Counted from the stretch's first letter, positions 40,910-50,221 are shown. The stretch is DNA of 64,000 nt from Halosimplex pelagicum (GCF_013415905.1 NZ_CP058909.1:2914001-2978000); one strand, 5' to 3'. The notes: generated by a model not told the origin, from the letters alone. Translations and numbers: made by a program.

Positions 40910-41692
40910 CTACAGTTCTGCGTCGATGTCGTCGACGATGTGACTGCGCAACAGCTCCAGCAGCACCGTCGCGATCCCGGTGTCGGCGCTCCAGATGGCG
41001 GTCTCCTTGCGGACGCCCGGCAGTTCCTCGCCGCCGAGGACGCTGAGCAGGATCGTGTGCCCGTCGACGGCGAGCAGCCGCCCGGCGGCGTCGTCGGTCG
41101 GGTCGTCCGGGAACGGCGCGAGCGTCACCGCCGAATCGCCGAACGCGTCGACGAGCGCCGGGTCGTCGACGGTCGCGCTGCAGACCCACACGTCGATCTC
41201 GTCGGCCCGCTCGCGGAGTGTCGCGGCGACCTCGTCGTCGAGCAGGTCCGGGCCGCCCGCGTAGAGGACGCTCTCCTCGGCGTCGGCGACGATCTGGCGG
41301 ACCCGCGAGGAGACGTTGTCGCGACCGTGGACCGTCCAGACGCCCTCCTGGTGTTCGTCCTCGTGGTCCGCCCCCTCCCGGGCGCGTTCGAGGTACTCGA
41401 AGGCGCGGTCCTGCTCGCGCTCGAAGCGCTCGGCGAGCGTCTCGCGGGCTTCCTTCAGGGGCACCGCCCGGTACTGGATCGGGTTGGACTGCTGGACCTC
41501 GACGAGCCCGCGCTCTTCGAGGTTCTCGGCGGCGCCGTACACCTGCGAGCGGGGCACGTCGGTCATCCGGTCCACGTCGCGGGCGGTCCCGGTCCCGAGG
41601 CGTTCGAGGGCGACGAACACCCCCGCCTCGTACTTCGAGAGGCCGAGCCGCTGGAGCGCCTCGACCGCCTCGCTCTCCCCGTCGTCAGTCAT
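40910..41692 (-). CDS. TrmB-family transcriptional regulator
   Basis: A 260-aa protein with an N-terminal HTH (LGLSKYEAGVFVALERLGTGTARDVDRMTDVPRSQVYGAAENLEERGLV, about residues 15-75), a helical linker (ETLAERFEREQDRAFEYLERA) and a C-terminal PLD-like fold ligand domain (VSSRVRQIVADAEESVLYAG). TrmB-type regulators usually sense sugars, but this group is diverse. The start overlaps the end of the RND gene by 8 bases, so it is the second gene of that transcript and may control it. Confidence 0.85.
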   Translation of the reverse strand: MTDDGESEAVEALQRLGLSKYEAGVFVALERLGTGTARDVDRMTDVPRSQVYGAAENLEERGLVEVQQSNPIQYRAVPLKEARETLAERFEREQDRAFEYLERAREGADHEDEHQEGVWTVHGRDNVSSRVRQIVADAEESVLYAGGPDLLDDEVAATLRERADEIDVWVCSATVDDPALVDAFGDSAVTLAPFPDDPTDDAAGRLLAVDGHTILLSVLGGEELPGVRKETAIWSADTGIATVLLELLRSHIVDDIDAEL

Positions 41693-44600
41693 CGTCCCCC
41701 TCCGTCCGCCGCTCGTCCGCGCGGGCGTCTCCCCGCGAGTCGCTCGCGCCCGGGCCGTTCGCACCCGGGCCGCCCGGGGGCGACTCGTCGGTCGGCGCGT
41801 CGCTGGCGTGTTCGTCGAGCCACGCGTGGGCGACGCGCTCGAACGCCTCGGGCGACAGCCGCCCGGCCGCGAGATGGCGGCCCGCGTCCGCGATGTCGCG
41901 CCCGTCGACGGAGCCGTCGGCGAGGATGGCCCCGGCCACGTCCGTCGTGACCGGCGCCGCGTCCGGACCGGCGACCGGCACGGCGTGGTCCGGGAGGAGC
42001 AACTCGCCGTCGAACGCGACGGTCTCGCCGTCGGCCAGCCCCGCCGGGACCGCGAGCGTGTACTCGATTTCCGCCCGCTCGCCGTCCTCGGCGTCGAGTT
42101 CCCAGACGGCGTACACCCGCCCGTCGGCGGCGACCCGCTCGACCGGTTCGGGCGAGACGCGGTCGAGCGACACCGTCCCGACCGACGGCGCCTCCCGGAG
42201 GACGACCCGGCCCGAGGCCGACGGGAGCGCGACCGTCACGCGCGCGGTCCCGCCGGGATAGACCCGGGTCGGTTCGACGGAGCGGGTGGCGTACGGCACC
42301 GCGTCGCCGTTCGTCCGCGCGCCGGCCGTCGGGGTCGCGGCGGCGGTCGCCGCGGTCGACGCTCCCGTCGAATCGACGCCCTGCGTGACACTGTCGGCGG
42401 CCCCCGCCGGCTCGTCGACCGCGGGGGCCCGGCCGTTCGCGCCGCCGGCGATCGGGTCCGCCGCCAGTGCATCGCCGTCGGAGCCGCCGTCGCCGGTTCC
42501 GTCGGCGTCGAACGCACCGGCGGGCCCGAAGTGGCGGCTCCACACCGCGAGCAGGCTCGGGAGGACGAACACGCTCGCGAGGAACGCGTAGACGATCGTG
42601 AGCCCGGTGATGAAGCCGAACTGCTGGAGCGGCGGCAGGATGGCGAACACGAGGACGCCGAAGCCGCCGACGGTCGTCGCCGCCGACCCCAGCAGCGCGC
42701 CGCCCGTCCCAGTGACAGCGGTGTGCATCGCCTCGCTGCCCGACTCGCTCCGGTCGAGTTCGAGGCTGAACCGCTCGCTGAGGTGGATGCTGTAGGCCAC
42801 CCCGAGCCCGATGGTCAGGCTCGTGATCATCCCCGTCAACACGTTGAACGGGATGTCGAGCAGGTACATCGTCCCGAGGATCCACGAGACGTTGAACACC
42901 ACGGGGAGCAGGGTGACGAGCCCGAGCGTCGCCGACCCCTCCGCGACGCGGTAGACGACCATCAGGAAGACGAAGGAGACGACGAGCGTGATGATCAGGC
43001 TCTCGACGACGGTGGTGAGCAGGTCCGACTGGACGATCTCGTTGACGATCGGCCGGCCCGTCGCGGTGACGGTCACGTCGCCGCCGGAGACGGCCGACTC
43101 GACGGCGTCCATCTGGGTCGTGACCGCCGACCCCGAGGCGCCGCCGCGCAGCGACGCGGTGAGACGCAGCGCCTCGTACTCGCCGCCCTCGCGCTGGACG
43201 TACTGACGGGCCTGGTCGGGCGCCGTCTCGTACAGGGCGTCGTAGACGCCCGCCACGTTCCGGTCGGGGACGCCGTCGCCGTCGGTGTCGCTGGCGGCCA
43301 GCGTCGCGTTGAACGTCTCGTTGGCCGCCGCGACCGACCGCATGACCGTCAGCGGACTGCGAACGTCGGCCTCGCCGTTCGAGAGCTCGACGGTCACGCC
43401 CTTCTCGGCGGCGAGCTCGCCGGTCCGGTTCACCCGCTGGAGGGCGTCGCCGGTCGCCACCTCGCCCTCGAAGAGGAACTCCGCGGTCGCGTCCTCCCGC
43501 AGGAAGTTGTCGTTGACGTACTCGAAGGTCGCCCGCATCGAGTACTCGCCCGGCCGCATCTGCTCGGGCAGTTCGTCCATCCACTCGGGCGGCTCCTCGG
43601 CGATGAAGTCCGTCTGCGCGAAGGAGGTGTCGACCTCGGTCGCGCCGTAGGCGCCGCCGGCGCTGATCAGCAGCGTGAGGAGGATGACCGCCCACGGCGC
43701 CCGGTCGGCGGCGGTCGCGCCGACTTCGAGCAGGCGGCCGAACGCGCCGCCGCCGGTGCCGAACGCTCGCTTGCGACGGTCGAAGCCGCGGCCTTCGAGG
43801 AAAGCGTCGGCCTCGACCTTGATCGCCGGGATCAGCGCGCCGAAGACGACCAGCGCGCCGACGATGCCGACCGCGCTGACGACGCCGAACTCGCGGATCG
43901 GGCCGACGGGGCTGGTCAGGTTCGAGAGGAAACCGATGACCGTCGTCGCGGTCACCAGCACCAGCGCCGTGCCGACGCCGGCCAGGGCGGTCCGCATCGA
44001 GCCCGCGACCGCCGCGGGGCCGCCCTCGTCGCCTTCCGTGCCGCGCGCCTCGCGGTGGCGCATGAACACGTGTATCGCGTAGTCGATCGAGAGCCCGATC
44101 AACAGGACCGGGATGGCGACGAACAGCTGGTTGAACGCGACGCCCGTCCAGCCCATGTAGCCGAACGTCAGGAGGAGCGTGAGCGCCAGCCCGAACACTC
44201 CGAGCAGGATGTCCAGCAGGTCGCGGTAGGCGATCGTCAGCACCAAGAGGAGGAACAGGACCGCGAACGGCCCGACGACGGTGAGGGTGTCCTGCATCGA
44301 CCGGTTGGTCTCGTCGGCGATGATACCCGCGCCGAAGACCATCGCGTCGCCGCTCAGGCGGTCGCGCGCGATCGCCTGGATCTCGGTCTGGCTGTCCTGG
44401 ATGCGCGCGCTCGCCGAGCCCTGGGCGACCGCCGATTCGGTCGTCTGCGTGACGACGACCATCGTCGCGTCGGCGCTCGTCGAGCCCGGCTCGTAGCTCG
44501 TCGGCATCAGCGCGAACGCTCGCGCCCCGCCGCCTTCGCTCAGCACCCGCTCGACGCTCGCCTCGACCGCCGAGGCGTTCATCGACTCCAGCTGTTCGAT

Positions 44601-45509
44601 CTGTTCGGGTAGCGGCGGCGTCGCACCGTTCTCGGCGCGCTCCTGAAGCACGGCCCGGTCTTCCTGCAGGGCGGCGGCCCGCTCCTGCAACGCGCGGGCG
44701 TCCGGCGCCAGCACGCCGTCGATACCGGCGTACACCTCGCCGAACTGCGCCTGGACCTCGCCGGAGCGCTGGCGGTAGGTCGACTCGTTGATCTCGCCCC
44801 GCTCGTAGGAGGCGTTCAGCGCGGCCAGCCGCGACTGGAGCGCCCGCGCCTGCGAGGTGAGATTCCCGAACGCCTCGCTCTGGTTCGCCGACAGCCCAGC
44901 CGTGGCGTCGGTCCGGGTCGCCGTCAGGTTCCGCTCGATGGCCGCCGACCGCTGGCGGTAGGTCGCGTCGTCGACCTGGCCCTGGGCGTGCGAGCGGTTG
45001 AGCGCGACGTACTCCGCCTGAAGCTCTCGCGTCCGGTTGAGCGCGTCGCTCAGTCGCGCGCCCGTCTCGTTGAGCCGCTGGCGGTCGGCCTGCAGTGCGC
45101 GGCCGCGTTCGGTCAGGTTCGCCGCCTGGTCCTCCCGGATCGCGGCGGTCGCGACGACGTTGGCGATCCCCGCCGGCGCCTGCGAGTCGTCGAGCGTCCG
45201 GTTTATCGACTCGTCTTCCACGAGCGCGCGCTCGAAGCGCAACTGGTCGAGCAGCGACTCGCGGGCGAGGACGTTGTCCTCGCGGACGACCACCTGGGCG
45301 GTCGTCGTGTTCCCGCTCGACCCGAAGTTCTCGTCGACGTATTCGAGCTTCTGGGCTTCGTCGGAGCTCGTCTCGAACTGCGACAGCGACGCCGAGTCCT
45401 CGACCTGCGCCGCGCCGGCGCCGACCGCGCCGATCGCCACGAGCAGGACAACGACCAACAGCCGCCGGTGTTCCACGATGGCGTCGGCCACGTCGTCCAT
45501 CCCGACCAT
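41685..45509 (-). CDS. RND/MMPL-superfamily transporter with C-terminal extracellular domains
   Basis: A 1274-aa protein. After an N-terminal membrane segment come a long periplasm-side coiled coil with Gln/Ala/Arg repeats (ELQAEYVALNRSHAQGQVDD, LQSRLAALNASYERGEINE; the latter two form a repeat), the first transmembrane bundle with RND motifs (LLIGLSIDYAIHVFMRHRE), a second extracellular loop, and a second bundle (SLTIGLGVAYSIHLSERF). Two extra regions follow the last helix: a beta sandwich (about 1110-1210) and a dockerin-like helical end (DVAGAILADGSVDGRDIADAGRHLAAGRLSPE). RND proteins export lipids or small hydrophobic molecules. The substrate is unknown. It shares an operon with the TrmB regulator. 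Confidence 0.85.
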   Translation of the reverse strand: MVGMDDVADAIVEHRRLLVVVLLVAIGAVGAGAAQVEDSASLSQFETSSDEAQKLEYVDENFGSSGNTTTAQVVVREDNVLARESLLDQLRFERALVEDESINRTLDDSQAPAGIANVVATAAIREDQAANLTERGRALQADRQRLNETGARLSDALNRTRELQAEYVALNRSHAQGQVDDATYRQRSAAIERNLTATRTDATAGLSANQSEAFGNLTSQARALQSRLAALNASYERGEINESTYRQRSGEVQAQFGEVYAGIDGVLAPDARALQERAAALQEDRAVLQERAENGATPPLPEQIEQLESMNASAVEASVERVLSEGGGARAFALMPTSYEPGSTSADATMVVVTQTTESAVAQGSASARIQDSQTEIQAIARDRLSGDAMVFGAGIIADETNRSMQDTLTVVGPFAVLFLLLVLTIAYRDLLDILLGVFGLALTLLLTFGYMGWTGVAFNQLFVAIPVLLIGLSIDYAIHVFMRHREARGTEGDEGGPAAVAGSMRTALAGVGTALVLVTATTVIGFLSNLTSPVGPIREFGVVSAVGIVGALVVFGALIPAIKVEADAFLEGRGFDRRKRAFGTGGGAFGRLLEVGATAADRAPWAVILLTLLISAGGAYGATEVDTSFAQTDFIAEEPPEWMDELPEQMRPGEYSMRATFEYVNDNFLREDATAEFLFEGEVATGDALQRVNRTGELAAEKGVTVELSNGEADVRSPLTVMRSVAAANETFNATLAASDTDGDGVPDRNVAGVYDALYETAPDQARQYVQREGGEYEALRLTASLRGGASGSAVTTQMDAVESAVSGGDVTVTATGRPIVNEIVQSDLLTTVVESLIITLVVSFVFLMVVYRVAEGSATLGLVTLLPVVFNVSWILGTMYLLDIPFNVLTGMITSLTIGLGVAYSIHLSERFSLELDRSESGSEAMHTAVTGTGGALLGSAATTVGGFGVLVFAILPPLQQFGFITGLTIVYAFLASVFVLPSLLAVWSRHFGPAGAFDADGTGDGGSDGDALAADPIAGGANGRAPAVDEPAGAADSVTQGVDSTGASTAATAAATPTAGARTNGDAVPYATRSVEPTRVYPGGTARVTVALPSASGRVVLREAPSVGTVSLDRVSPEPVERVAADGRVYAVWELDAEDGERAEIEYTLAVPAGLADGETVAFDGELLLPDHAVPVAGPDAAPVTTDVAGAILADGSVDGRDIADAGRHLAAGRLSPEAFERVAHAWLDEHASDAPTDESPPGGPGANGPGASDSRGDARADERRTEGDDD

Positions 45510-45693
45510 CAGCGGTCCCTCCGCTGGGTTACCGATATATGTGCCTTCATCACGACAACTCTGTTGGTAGAATCCTACTAACTATTCGGCTTAAGCGTAC
45601 CGAAGCGAGCGCGGGCGTCGCGTCGGCGGACGGACGGTCCCGGTCCGGAGCGTCGAACCGGGGGGCCGGATAGCGACCGGAGGGCTCCTGTCT

Positions 45694-45729
45694 CCTAATT
45701 TCCGGGCCGTCGACCCCTAATTTCCGGGC
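45694..45729 (+). promoter_or_regulatory. Two phased direct repeats upstream of the actin gene
   Basis: CCTAATTTCCGGGC occurs at 45694-45707 and again at 45716-45729, 22 bases apart, two turns of the helix. The repeats end about 37 bases before the TATA box, a good position for an activator. Confidence 0.55.
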
Positions 45730-45765
45730 GGTCCGACGTTCACACAAACGATAATGCACGGGGTA

Positions 45766-45774
45766 CATTTATCC
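45766..45774 (+). promoter_or_regulatory. TATA box of the actin-homologue gene
   Basis: CATTTATCC is centred about 28 bases before the ATG at 45798, consistent with a leaderless transcript. Confidence 0.55.
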
Positions 45775-45797
45775 GGGGTGACGGTAAAGCCGGGGAC

Positions 45798-46832
45798 ATG
45801 AGCGACGACGAGCCGGTTCCCATCGGCGTGAAGCTCGGCAGTACCCGCACGGTGATCGCCTACCCCGACGACGACGGCGAGATCCAGACCATCCGGACGC
45901 TGACCTGTCTGGCGACCTACGAGGACGCCCTCACGGGCGAGGAGCGGGTGCTCTACGGCGAGGAGGCGGCCACCGAGTACCCCGACGAGGTCCAGTTCAT
46001 GCTCCGCTCGGGCCTGCCCGAGGACGAGGAGCGCGCCGAACTCACCAAGACGTTCTTCGAGGAGGTCATCGACGCCAACGACGTGCCCGAGAACTCCGGC
46101 GTCGTCTACGCCATCCCGACCATCGACAACCCGGAGGGGCTGGCCAACCTGGAGGAGGTCATCGAGGAGTCCTCGATCGGGCAGGCGCTGGTCGAGAGCT
46201 ATCCCGAGTCGCTGTGCGGCGCGATCCCTGCCCGCGGCGATGACCTCGAAGCGATCGAGGAGATCTTCGTCGCCGTCAACATGGGGTCGACGAACCTCGA
46301 AGCCTCGGGCTACCGCCGCGGCGAGCAGCTCGCCCCCTTCACGACCGGCGCCGTCACCGGCAACGAGGTCGACCGGATGATCGCCAACTACGTCGAGGAG
46401 GAGACCCAGGGCCGGGTCAACATCGATACCCAGACCGCCCGCGAGTACAAGGAGGAACACGCCGACTTCGACTCCTTCGAGCCGTTCACTGACATCATCC
46501 AGCAGCCCGGCGGCGGCTCCCACGAGTTCACCATCGAGCGCAGCGTCATGGACGCCTGCAACGAGTACCTCGACGACGCAGTCGAGGAGTTCTGCAACAC
46601 GTTCCTGCCGGAACTGGCCAACGACTACATGAAGGTCTACCAGCTGGCGCTGGACAACCGCATCGTCCTCACCGGCGGCATGGCCTGCATCCCCGGCATC
46701 GTCGAGGAGTTCGAGAAGCGGGTCAGCGCGGAACTCGACCGCGAGGTCGAGGCCGTCGCCGCCGACCACCCCGACATCTCGCCGTCGCTGGGCGCCCAGC
46801 GCATCGCCGGCCGCCTCGTCGACAACGCCTGA
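45798..46832 (+). CDS. Haloarchaeal actin homologue (salactin/volactin-type)
   Basis: A 344-aa actin-fold protein. The N-terminal phosphate-1 loop is IGVKLGSTRTVIAY, the phosphate-2 region is FVAVNMGSTNLEASGYR, and the adenosine region is RIVLTGGMACIPG near residue 290. The Lys in place of the usual Asp in the first loop and the Asn in the second are departures from MreB and may change ATPase kinetics. Haloarchaeal actins (salactin, volactin) control cell shape or DNA partition. No MreC/D partner is nearby. It is monocistronic and leaderless. Confidence 0.8.
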   Translation: MSDDEPVPIGVKLGSTRTVIAYPDDDGEIQTIRTLTCLATYEDALTGEERVLYGEEAATEYPDEVQFMLRSGLPEDEERAELTKTFFEEVIDANDVPENSGVVYAIPTIDNPEGLANLEEVIEESSIGQALVESYPESLCGAIPARGDDLEAIEEIFVAVNMGSTNLEASGYRRGEQLAPFTTGAVTGNEVDRMIANYVEEETQGRVNIDTQTAREYKEEHADFDSFEPFTDIIQQPGGGSHEFTIERSVMDACNEYLDDAVEEFCNTFLPELANDYMKVYQLALDNRIVLTGGMACIPGIVEEFEKRVSAELDREVEAVAADHPDISPSLGAQRIAGRLVDNA

Positions 46833-46847
46833 GAATCGCCGGCCGAC

Positions 46848-47039
46848 CTACGCGTCGGCCCAGCACTCGACCCAGGAGACGAATCCGCGGGTCGCCGCGT
46901 CGACCTCGCTGCCGTCCGCTTGCGCCTCGCCGCGAGCCGCGCCGTTGGTGCCCGTCCGATCGTTCGTACGCGTCCGCTCGCCCGTACCCGTTCCGTCGCC
47001 CGCCAGCTCCGCGGGCAACTGTATCGTGAGTCGTGCCAT
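46848..47039 (-). CDS. Small acidic protein of unknown function
   Basis: A 63-aa protein, MARLTIQLPAELAGDGTGTGERTRTNDRTG, with an N-terminal strand like a ribbon-helix-helix protein and a Trp/Cys-bearing C terminus (GFVSWVECWADA). A low-complexity Thr/Gly/Arg centre separates them. No family is recognised. It faces the zinc micro-protein gene across an AT-rich promoter region. Confidence 0.45.
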   Translation of the reverse strand: MARLTIQLPAELAGDGTGTGERTRTNDRTGTNGAARGEAQADGSEVDAATRGFVSWVECWADA

Positions 47040-47173
47040 CCACGGCTCTCTTTCGAAAGATCGCACGTAAAACTCAGTCAGACGCGCGTCTGCCGGCGGC
47101 GCTCCGACCGACCAGACTCTCGTCGGTCCGGGCCGACCGCGCGATTCTCGCGGACGAGACGCGGGAACGTAAC

Positions 47174-47183
47174 TATTTATACT
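47174..47183 (+). promoter_or_regulatory. TATA box of the zinc micro-protein
   Basis: TATTTATAC-like sequence centred about 30 bases before the ATG at 47208; the surrounding 40 bases are clearly AT-rich. Confidence 0.55.
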
Positions 47184-47207
47184 ATGCACCACTGTATTAG
47201 GAATATA

Positions 47208-47375
47208 ATGCCTGAGTGCCCGAACTGCGGCGAGCGCATGAGCCACAACGACGAGACGACGAAGCTGACAGAGTACGTCTGCGCTCGCTGTCACCGAACG
47301 GAGATCGTGCGAAAGCCCGCGTATCGCGTGACGGCCGGCGAGACGGCGGCCGGCGCGGTCGCCGACGACGACTGA
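47208..47375 (+). CDS. Zinc-ribbon micro-protein
   Basis: A 55-aa protein with CPNCGERMSHNDETTKLTEYVCARCHRTE, two CxxC pairs that form one zinc ribbon. Haloarchaea encode many such CPxCG micro-proteins, some of which affect motility, biofilm or stress response; this one's role is unknown. ATGs at 47184 and 47208 are possible; 47208 is preferred because of the TATA spacing. Confidence 0.7.
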   Translation: MPECPNCGERMSHNDETTKLTEYVCARCHRTEIVRKPAYRVTAGETAAGAVADDD

Positions 47376-47453
47376 TCGGACACGGGGCGTTTTCCGACTC
47401 GCGACGCTGTCGAGCGGCGCGTAAACGGCTCGAAAACGAGAGGTCCGCGGCGG

Positions 47454-48545
47454 TCAGCGGTGGAGGACGGCGTGGCGGTCCATCGCGGGGCCGTCGCCGA
47501 CGGGTTCGACGGTCTCGGTCGGCCAGTCGCCGGTCCCCGTCAGCAGTTCGATCCCGTCGTCGGTGACGAGGTGGGTGTCCTCGCTTTTCGCTCCCTGGAC
47601 CGTGGGGTTGTAGGCGTAGGTCATCGGCAGGTGGACCGATGCCGCCGAGTCGGGCGTCCCGAACCACTCGCGGCCGGCGTAGGCCGCGGCGCCGCCCTGG
47701 TGGTGGTTGCGCCACTCGCCCTCGTAGCCGACTTCGGCGTATGCCTCCTGGATGCCGTCGAACACGTCGCCCGCGGTGCCGCCGTCGCGCCCGACTCGCT
47801 GCGTGGCGGCGAGGGCGCTGGCCTCGACGCGCATGGCGGCTTCGGTGCGCTCGTCGAGCCAGTCGGGGGCGTCGAAGGCGACCGACCGGGTGATACTCGC
47901 GTGGAGCCCGTCGCGGACCGCGGTGACCGAGACCAGCGCGTAGTCGCCGAGTTCGTTGTCGCGAGTGGTGTAGTGGCGGTACTTGCGGGTGCGCTCGCCG
48001 CTGCCGACGAGGACGACCGGCGAGTCGATGCCGCGGGCGAACAGCCGGTCGCGCAGGCGGCCGCCCACCTCGCGCTCCTCGTCGTCGGCGCTGGCCTCGC
48101 GGACGACGCCCTCGACGACCTCGGCCGCGTCCGCGCCCAGCGACCGGAACCGCTCGATATCGGCGTCGGTCAGCGGCTGGCGGAGGTCGGTCGGGTCGAC
48201 CGACTCGAAGCCCGGCACGTCGAAGTCGGCGGCCGCCGGTGTCGGGCTGAACCCCGCGACCGCCTCGTCCAGGTCGGCCTCGTGCCACCGGACGGTCTCG
48301 ACGGTCGCGTCGGCGGGGAGCTCCTCGTCGACGAGCCGCTGCGCCTCGATGTTGTCGGTGACGACGGTGAGGCCGTCGCCGTCGTAGCCGGCGGCGGCGA
48401 CGCCCACGTCGGCGGCGCGGTCGACGACGTTGTTCCCGCCGGTCAGCCACGTAAAGGAGGGCGGGCGGGCGAACCAGACGGCTTCGAGGCCTTCGTCTGC
48501 GAGATACGCGTCGAGTCGCTCGCGGACCGCGTCGGTGTGAGACAT
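47454..48545 (-). CDS. M24-fold protein (Xaa-Pro aminopeptidase-like) lacking metal ligands
   Basis: A 363-aa protein with a creatinase/prolidase N domain (LDAYLADEGLEAVWFARPPSFTWLTGGNN) and an M24 pita-bread C domain. Active members carry two Asp, one His and two Glu for metals. Here the two Asp positions look replaced: the stretch reads YALVSVTAVRDGLHASITRSV where D-x-G and S-D-x-T-R would be expected. The His in HHQGGAAAYAG and a Glu in KSEDTHLV remain. It is therefore probably an inactive paralogue or binds a different ligand. Identification of the family is firm, loss of catalysis is inference. Confidence 0.8.
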   Translation of the reverse strand: MSHTDAVRERLDAYLADEGLEAVWFARPPSFTWLTGGNNVVDRAADVGVAAAGYDGDGLTVVTDNIEAQRLVDEELPADATVETVRWHEADLDEAVAGFSPTPAAADFDVPGFESVDPTDLRQPLTDADIERFRSLGADAAEVVEGVVREASADDEEREVGGRLRDRLFARGIDSPVVLVGSGERTRKYRHYTTRDNELGDYALVSVTAVRDGLHASITRSVAFDAPDWLDERTEAAMRVEASALAATQRVGRDGGTAGDVFDGIQEAYAEVGYEGEWRNHHQGGAAAYAGREWFGTPDSAASVHLPMTYAYNPTVQGAKSEDTHLVTDDGIELLTGTGDWPTETVEPVGDGPAMDRHAVLHR

Positions 48546-48620
48546 GGTCGGTACTGCTCGGCAGCGGGAGTTAAAGGCGTCGCGAGCGGCAGGATGGACG
48601 GAGGGCCGAACCGATACCGG

Positions 48621-50087
48621 TCACTCGGTCTCGTAGCGCTCGAACAGCGCCGAGAGCTGCTCGGCGCGCATCGTGAGCATCTTCGCGTTGACGTACATCT
48701 CCGAGAGCGCGAGGTTCTGCTCCTCGGCGATGGCGGCGACCTGCTCGGCCTCCGCGACGTTCTCCTCGCTGGTCTCGGCGGCCTCGTCGGCGATGGCGGC
48801 GACCTCCTCCGAGGAGGCCGCCTGGTCGTCGGTGGCGTTGGAGATCTCGGTGACGCCCGAGGCGGTCTGCTGGACGTGTTCGAGGATCGACTCGAGGGCG
48901 TCCAGCCCCTCGCCGACGGTGTCTTTGCCCTCGTCGATGGTCGACTGCATGTCGGTGATCTCCTCGACGGTCTCGTCGGTCTGGTCCTGGATATCGCCGA
49001 TGAGCCCCCCGATCTCGTCGGTGGCGTCCTTGGTCTCCTCGGCGAGGCTCTTGACCTCGTCGGCGACGACGCCGAAGCCGTTGTCGTTCGCGCCCGCCGA
49101 GGCGTGGGCGGCCTCGATGGAGGCGTTCAGCGCGAGGATGTTGGTCTGCTCGGCGATGTCGTCGATGAGGTCGACGATCTGGCCGACCTCGTCCATCCGC
49201 TCGTCGAGTTCGGTGACCGTCTCGACGACGCCCTCGATCTGGTCCTGGGCCTCGTCCATGGTGTCTCGGGCCGAGCGGCCGGCCTCGATGCCTTCGACGG
49301 TCGAGCGCTCGGTCCGGTCGGCCATCTCCTTGACCTCGTCGGAGGAGGCGGCGATCTCCTCGATGGTCGCGGACATGTCGGACATCTCGTCGGAGATCCC
49401 GCTGATCTGCTGGTGTTGCTCGTGGAACACGTCGGCCATCTCGGCGACGCGCTGGGCGACCTTCTCGCTGGAGTCGGTCACCGCCTGGGTCGCGGTCGTC
49501 ACCTGCTCGGAGGAGCCGACGACCTCCTCGCTGAAGCCGGTGGCGGCGTCGAAGGTCTGCTCGAACGCGGCGGCCATCTCGTTGAACTCCGCCGCGAGTT
49601 CCGCGAGCGCCTCGGAGTCGTCGTCGGCGTCGAGGCGCCGGGTGAGGTCGCCGTCGCCGAACGCGTCCAGCGCCGTCCCGACCGTTCGGACGCTGCCGTC
49701 GTAGTCGGCCAGCGCGGCGTCGTCGGCGGTCCGGACGCCGCCGTCGGGCGCCGCAACCACCGGCGCGGCGGGCCCGGCATCCGGTCCCGCCCGCAGATCG
49801 GCGAGGTCGGACTTCGCGTCGTCGAGCCGCGAGCGGAGGTCGTCGCGCTCGCGCTCGGCCTCGGTCAGCGCGGTCTGCAGGTCCCGGCGCTCGCTCGCCC
49901 GCTCGTCGAGCGCCCGACCGATGTCGCGGTAGGCGTACGCGAGCCCCGCCGCGGCCGCGAGAACGCCCAGCCCGCCGAGCACCGGCCACAGCCCCGGCGC
50001 GACCAGAGAGACCACCACCTGATAGCACGCGTGAGCGAACTGCCCGCCCAGCGCGAGCCCGATCCGTCGCTTGAGGGTCGGTCGCAT
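48621..50087 (-). CDS. Methyl-accepting chemotaxis protein (haloarchaeal transducer)
   Basis: A 488-aa transducer. Two hydrophobic segments are near the N terminus (about 25-60). A HAMP-like segment (about 120-175, GTALDAFGDGDLTRRLDADDDSEALAELAAEFNEM) leads into the long signalling coiled coil, whose hairpin tip reads DDIAEQTNILALNASIEAAHASA and contacts CheA/CheW. No large extracellular sensor domain is present, so it may sense membrane or cytoplasmic signals or partner with a separate receptor. The ATG at 50087 places the first hydrophobic segment properly. A CheW-domain gene is 9 kb upstream. Confidence 0.92.
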   Translation of the reverse strand: MRPTLKRRIGLALGGQFAHACYQVVVSLVAPGLWPVLGGLGVLAAAAGLAYAYRDIGRALDERASERRDLQTALTEAERERDDLRSRLDDAKSDLADLRAGPDAGPAAPVVAAPDGGVRTADDAALADYDGSVRTVGTALDAFGDGDLTRRLDADDDSEALAELAAEFNEMAAAFEQTFDAATGFSEEVVGSSEQVTTATQAVTDSSEKVAQRVAEMADVFHEQHQQISGISDEMSDMSATIEEIAASSDEVKEMADRTERSTVEGIEAGRSARDTMDEAQDQIEGVVETVTELDERMDEVGQIVDLIDDIAEQTNILALNASIEAAHASAGANDNGFGVVADEVKSLAEETKDATDEIGGLIGDIQDQTDETVEEITDMQSTIDEGKDTVGEGLDALESILEHVQQTASGVTEISNATDDQAASSEEVAAIADEAAETSEENVAEAEQVAAIAEEQNLALSEMYVNAKMLTMRAEQLSALFERYETE

Positions 50088-50213
50088 ATCCCCACGATAT
50101 ACCGAACACTCATATAGTCCCTTCTCCCGCGATACAAACTTTGAGAATAGGGTTCCGAGCGGCCGAGCGCCACTCCTGCCGCGCCGGTCACCGTGCGAAC
50201 CGCGCCCGACACG

Positions 50214-50219
50214 CTTAAG
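50214..50219 (+). promoter_or_regulatory. TATA-like box of the trp operon
   Basis: CTTAAG, about 55 bases before the trpD ATG, just before the palindrome; it would start transcription near 50243. Confidence 0.45.
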
Positions 50220-50221
50220 TT

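Noticed and set aside
41316..44612. A 1098-codon plus-strand reading frame opposite the RND gene
   Set aside because: Arg/Val-rich shadow translation with no start signals; the minus-strand gene has clear RND motifs.
47460..50117. A plus-strand frame of 885 codons spanning the M24 and transducer genes
   Set aside because: It covers two well-supported genes of the other strand and has shadow composition.
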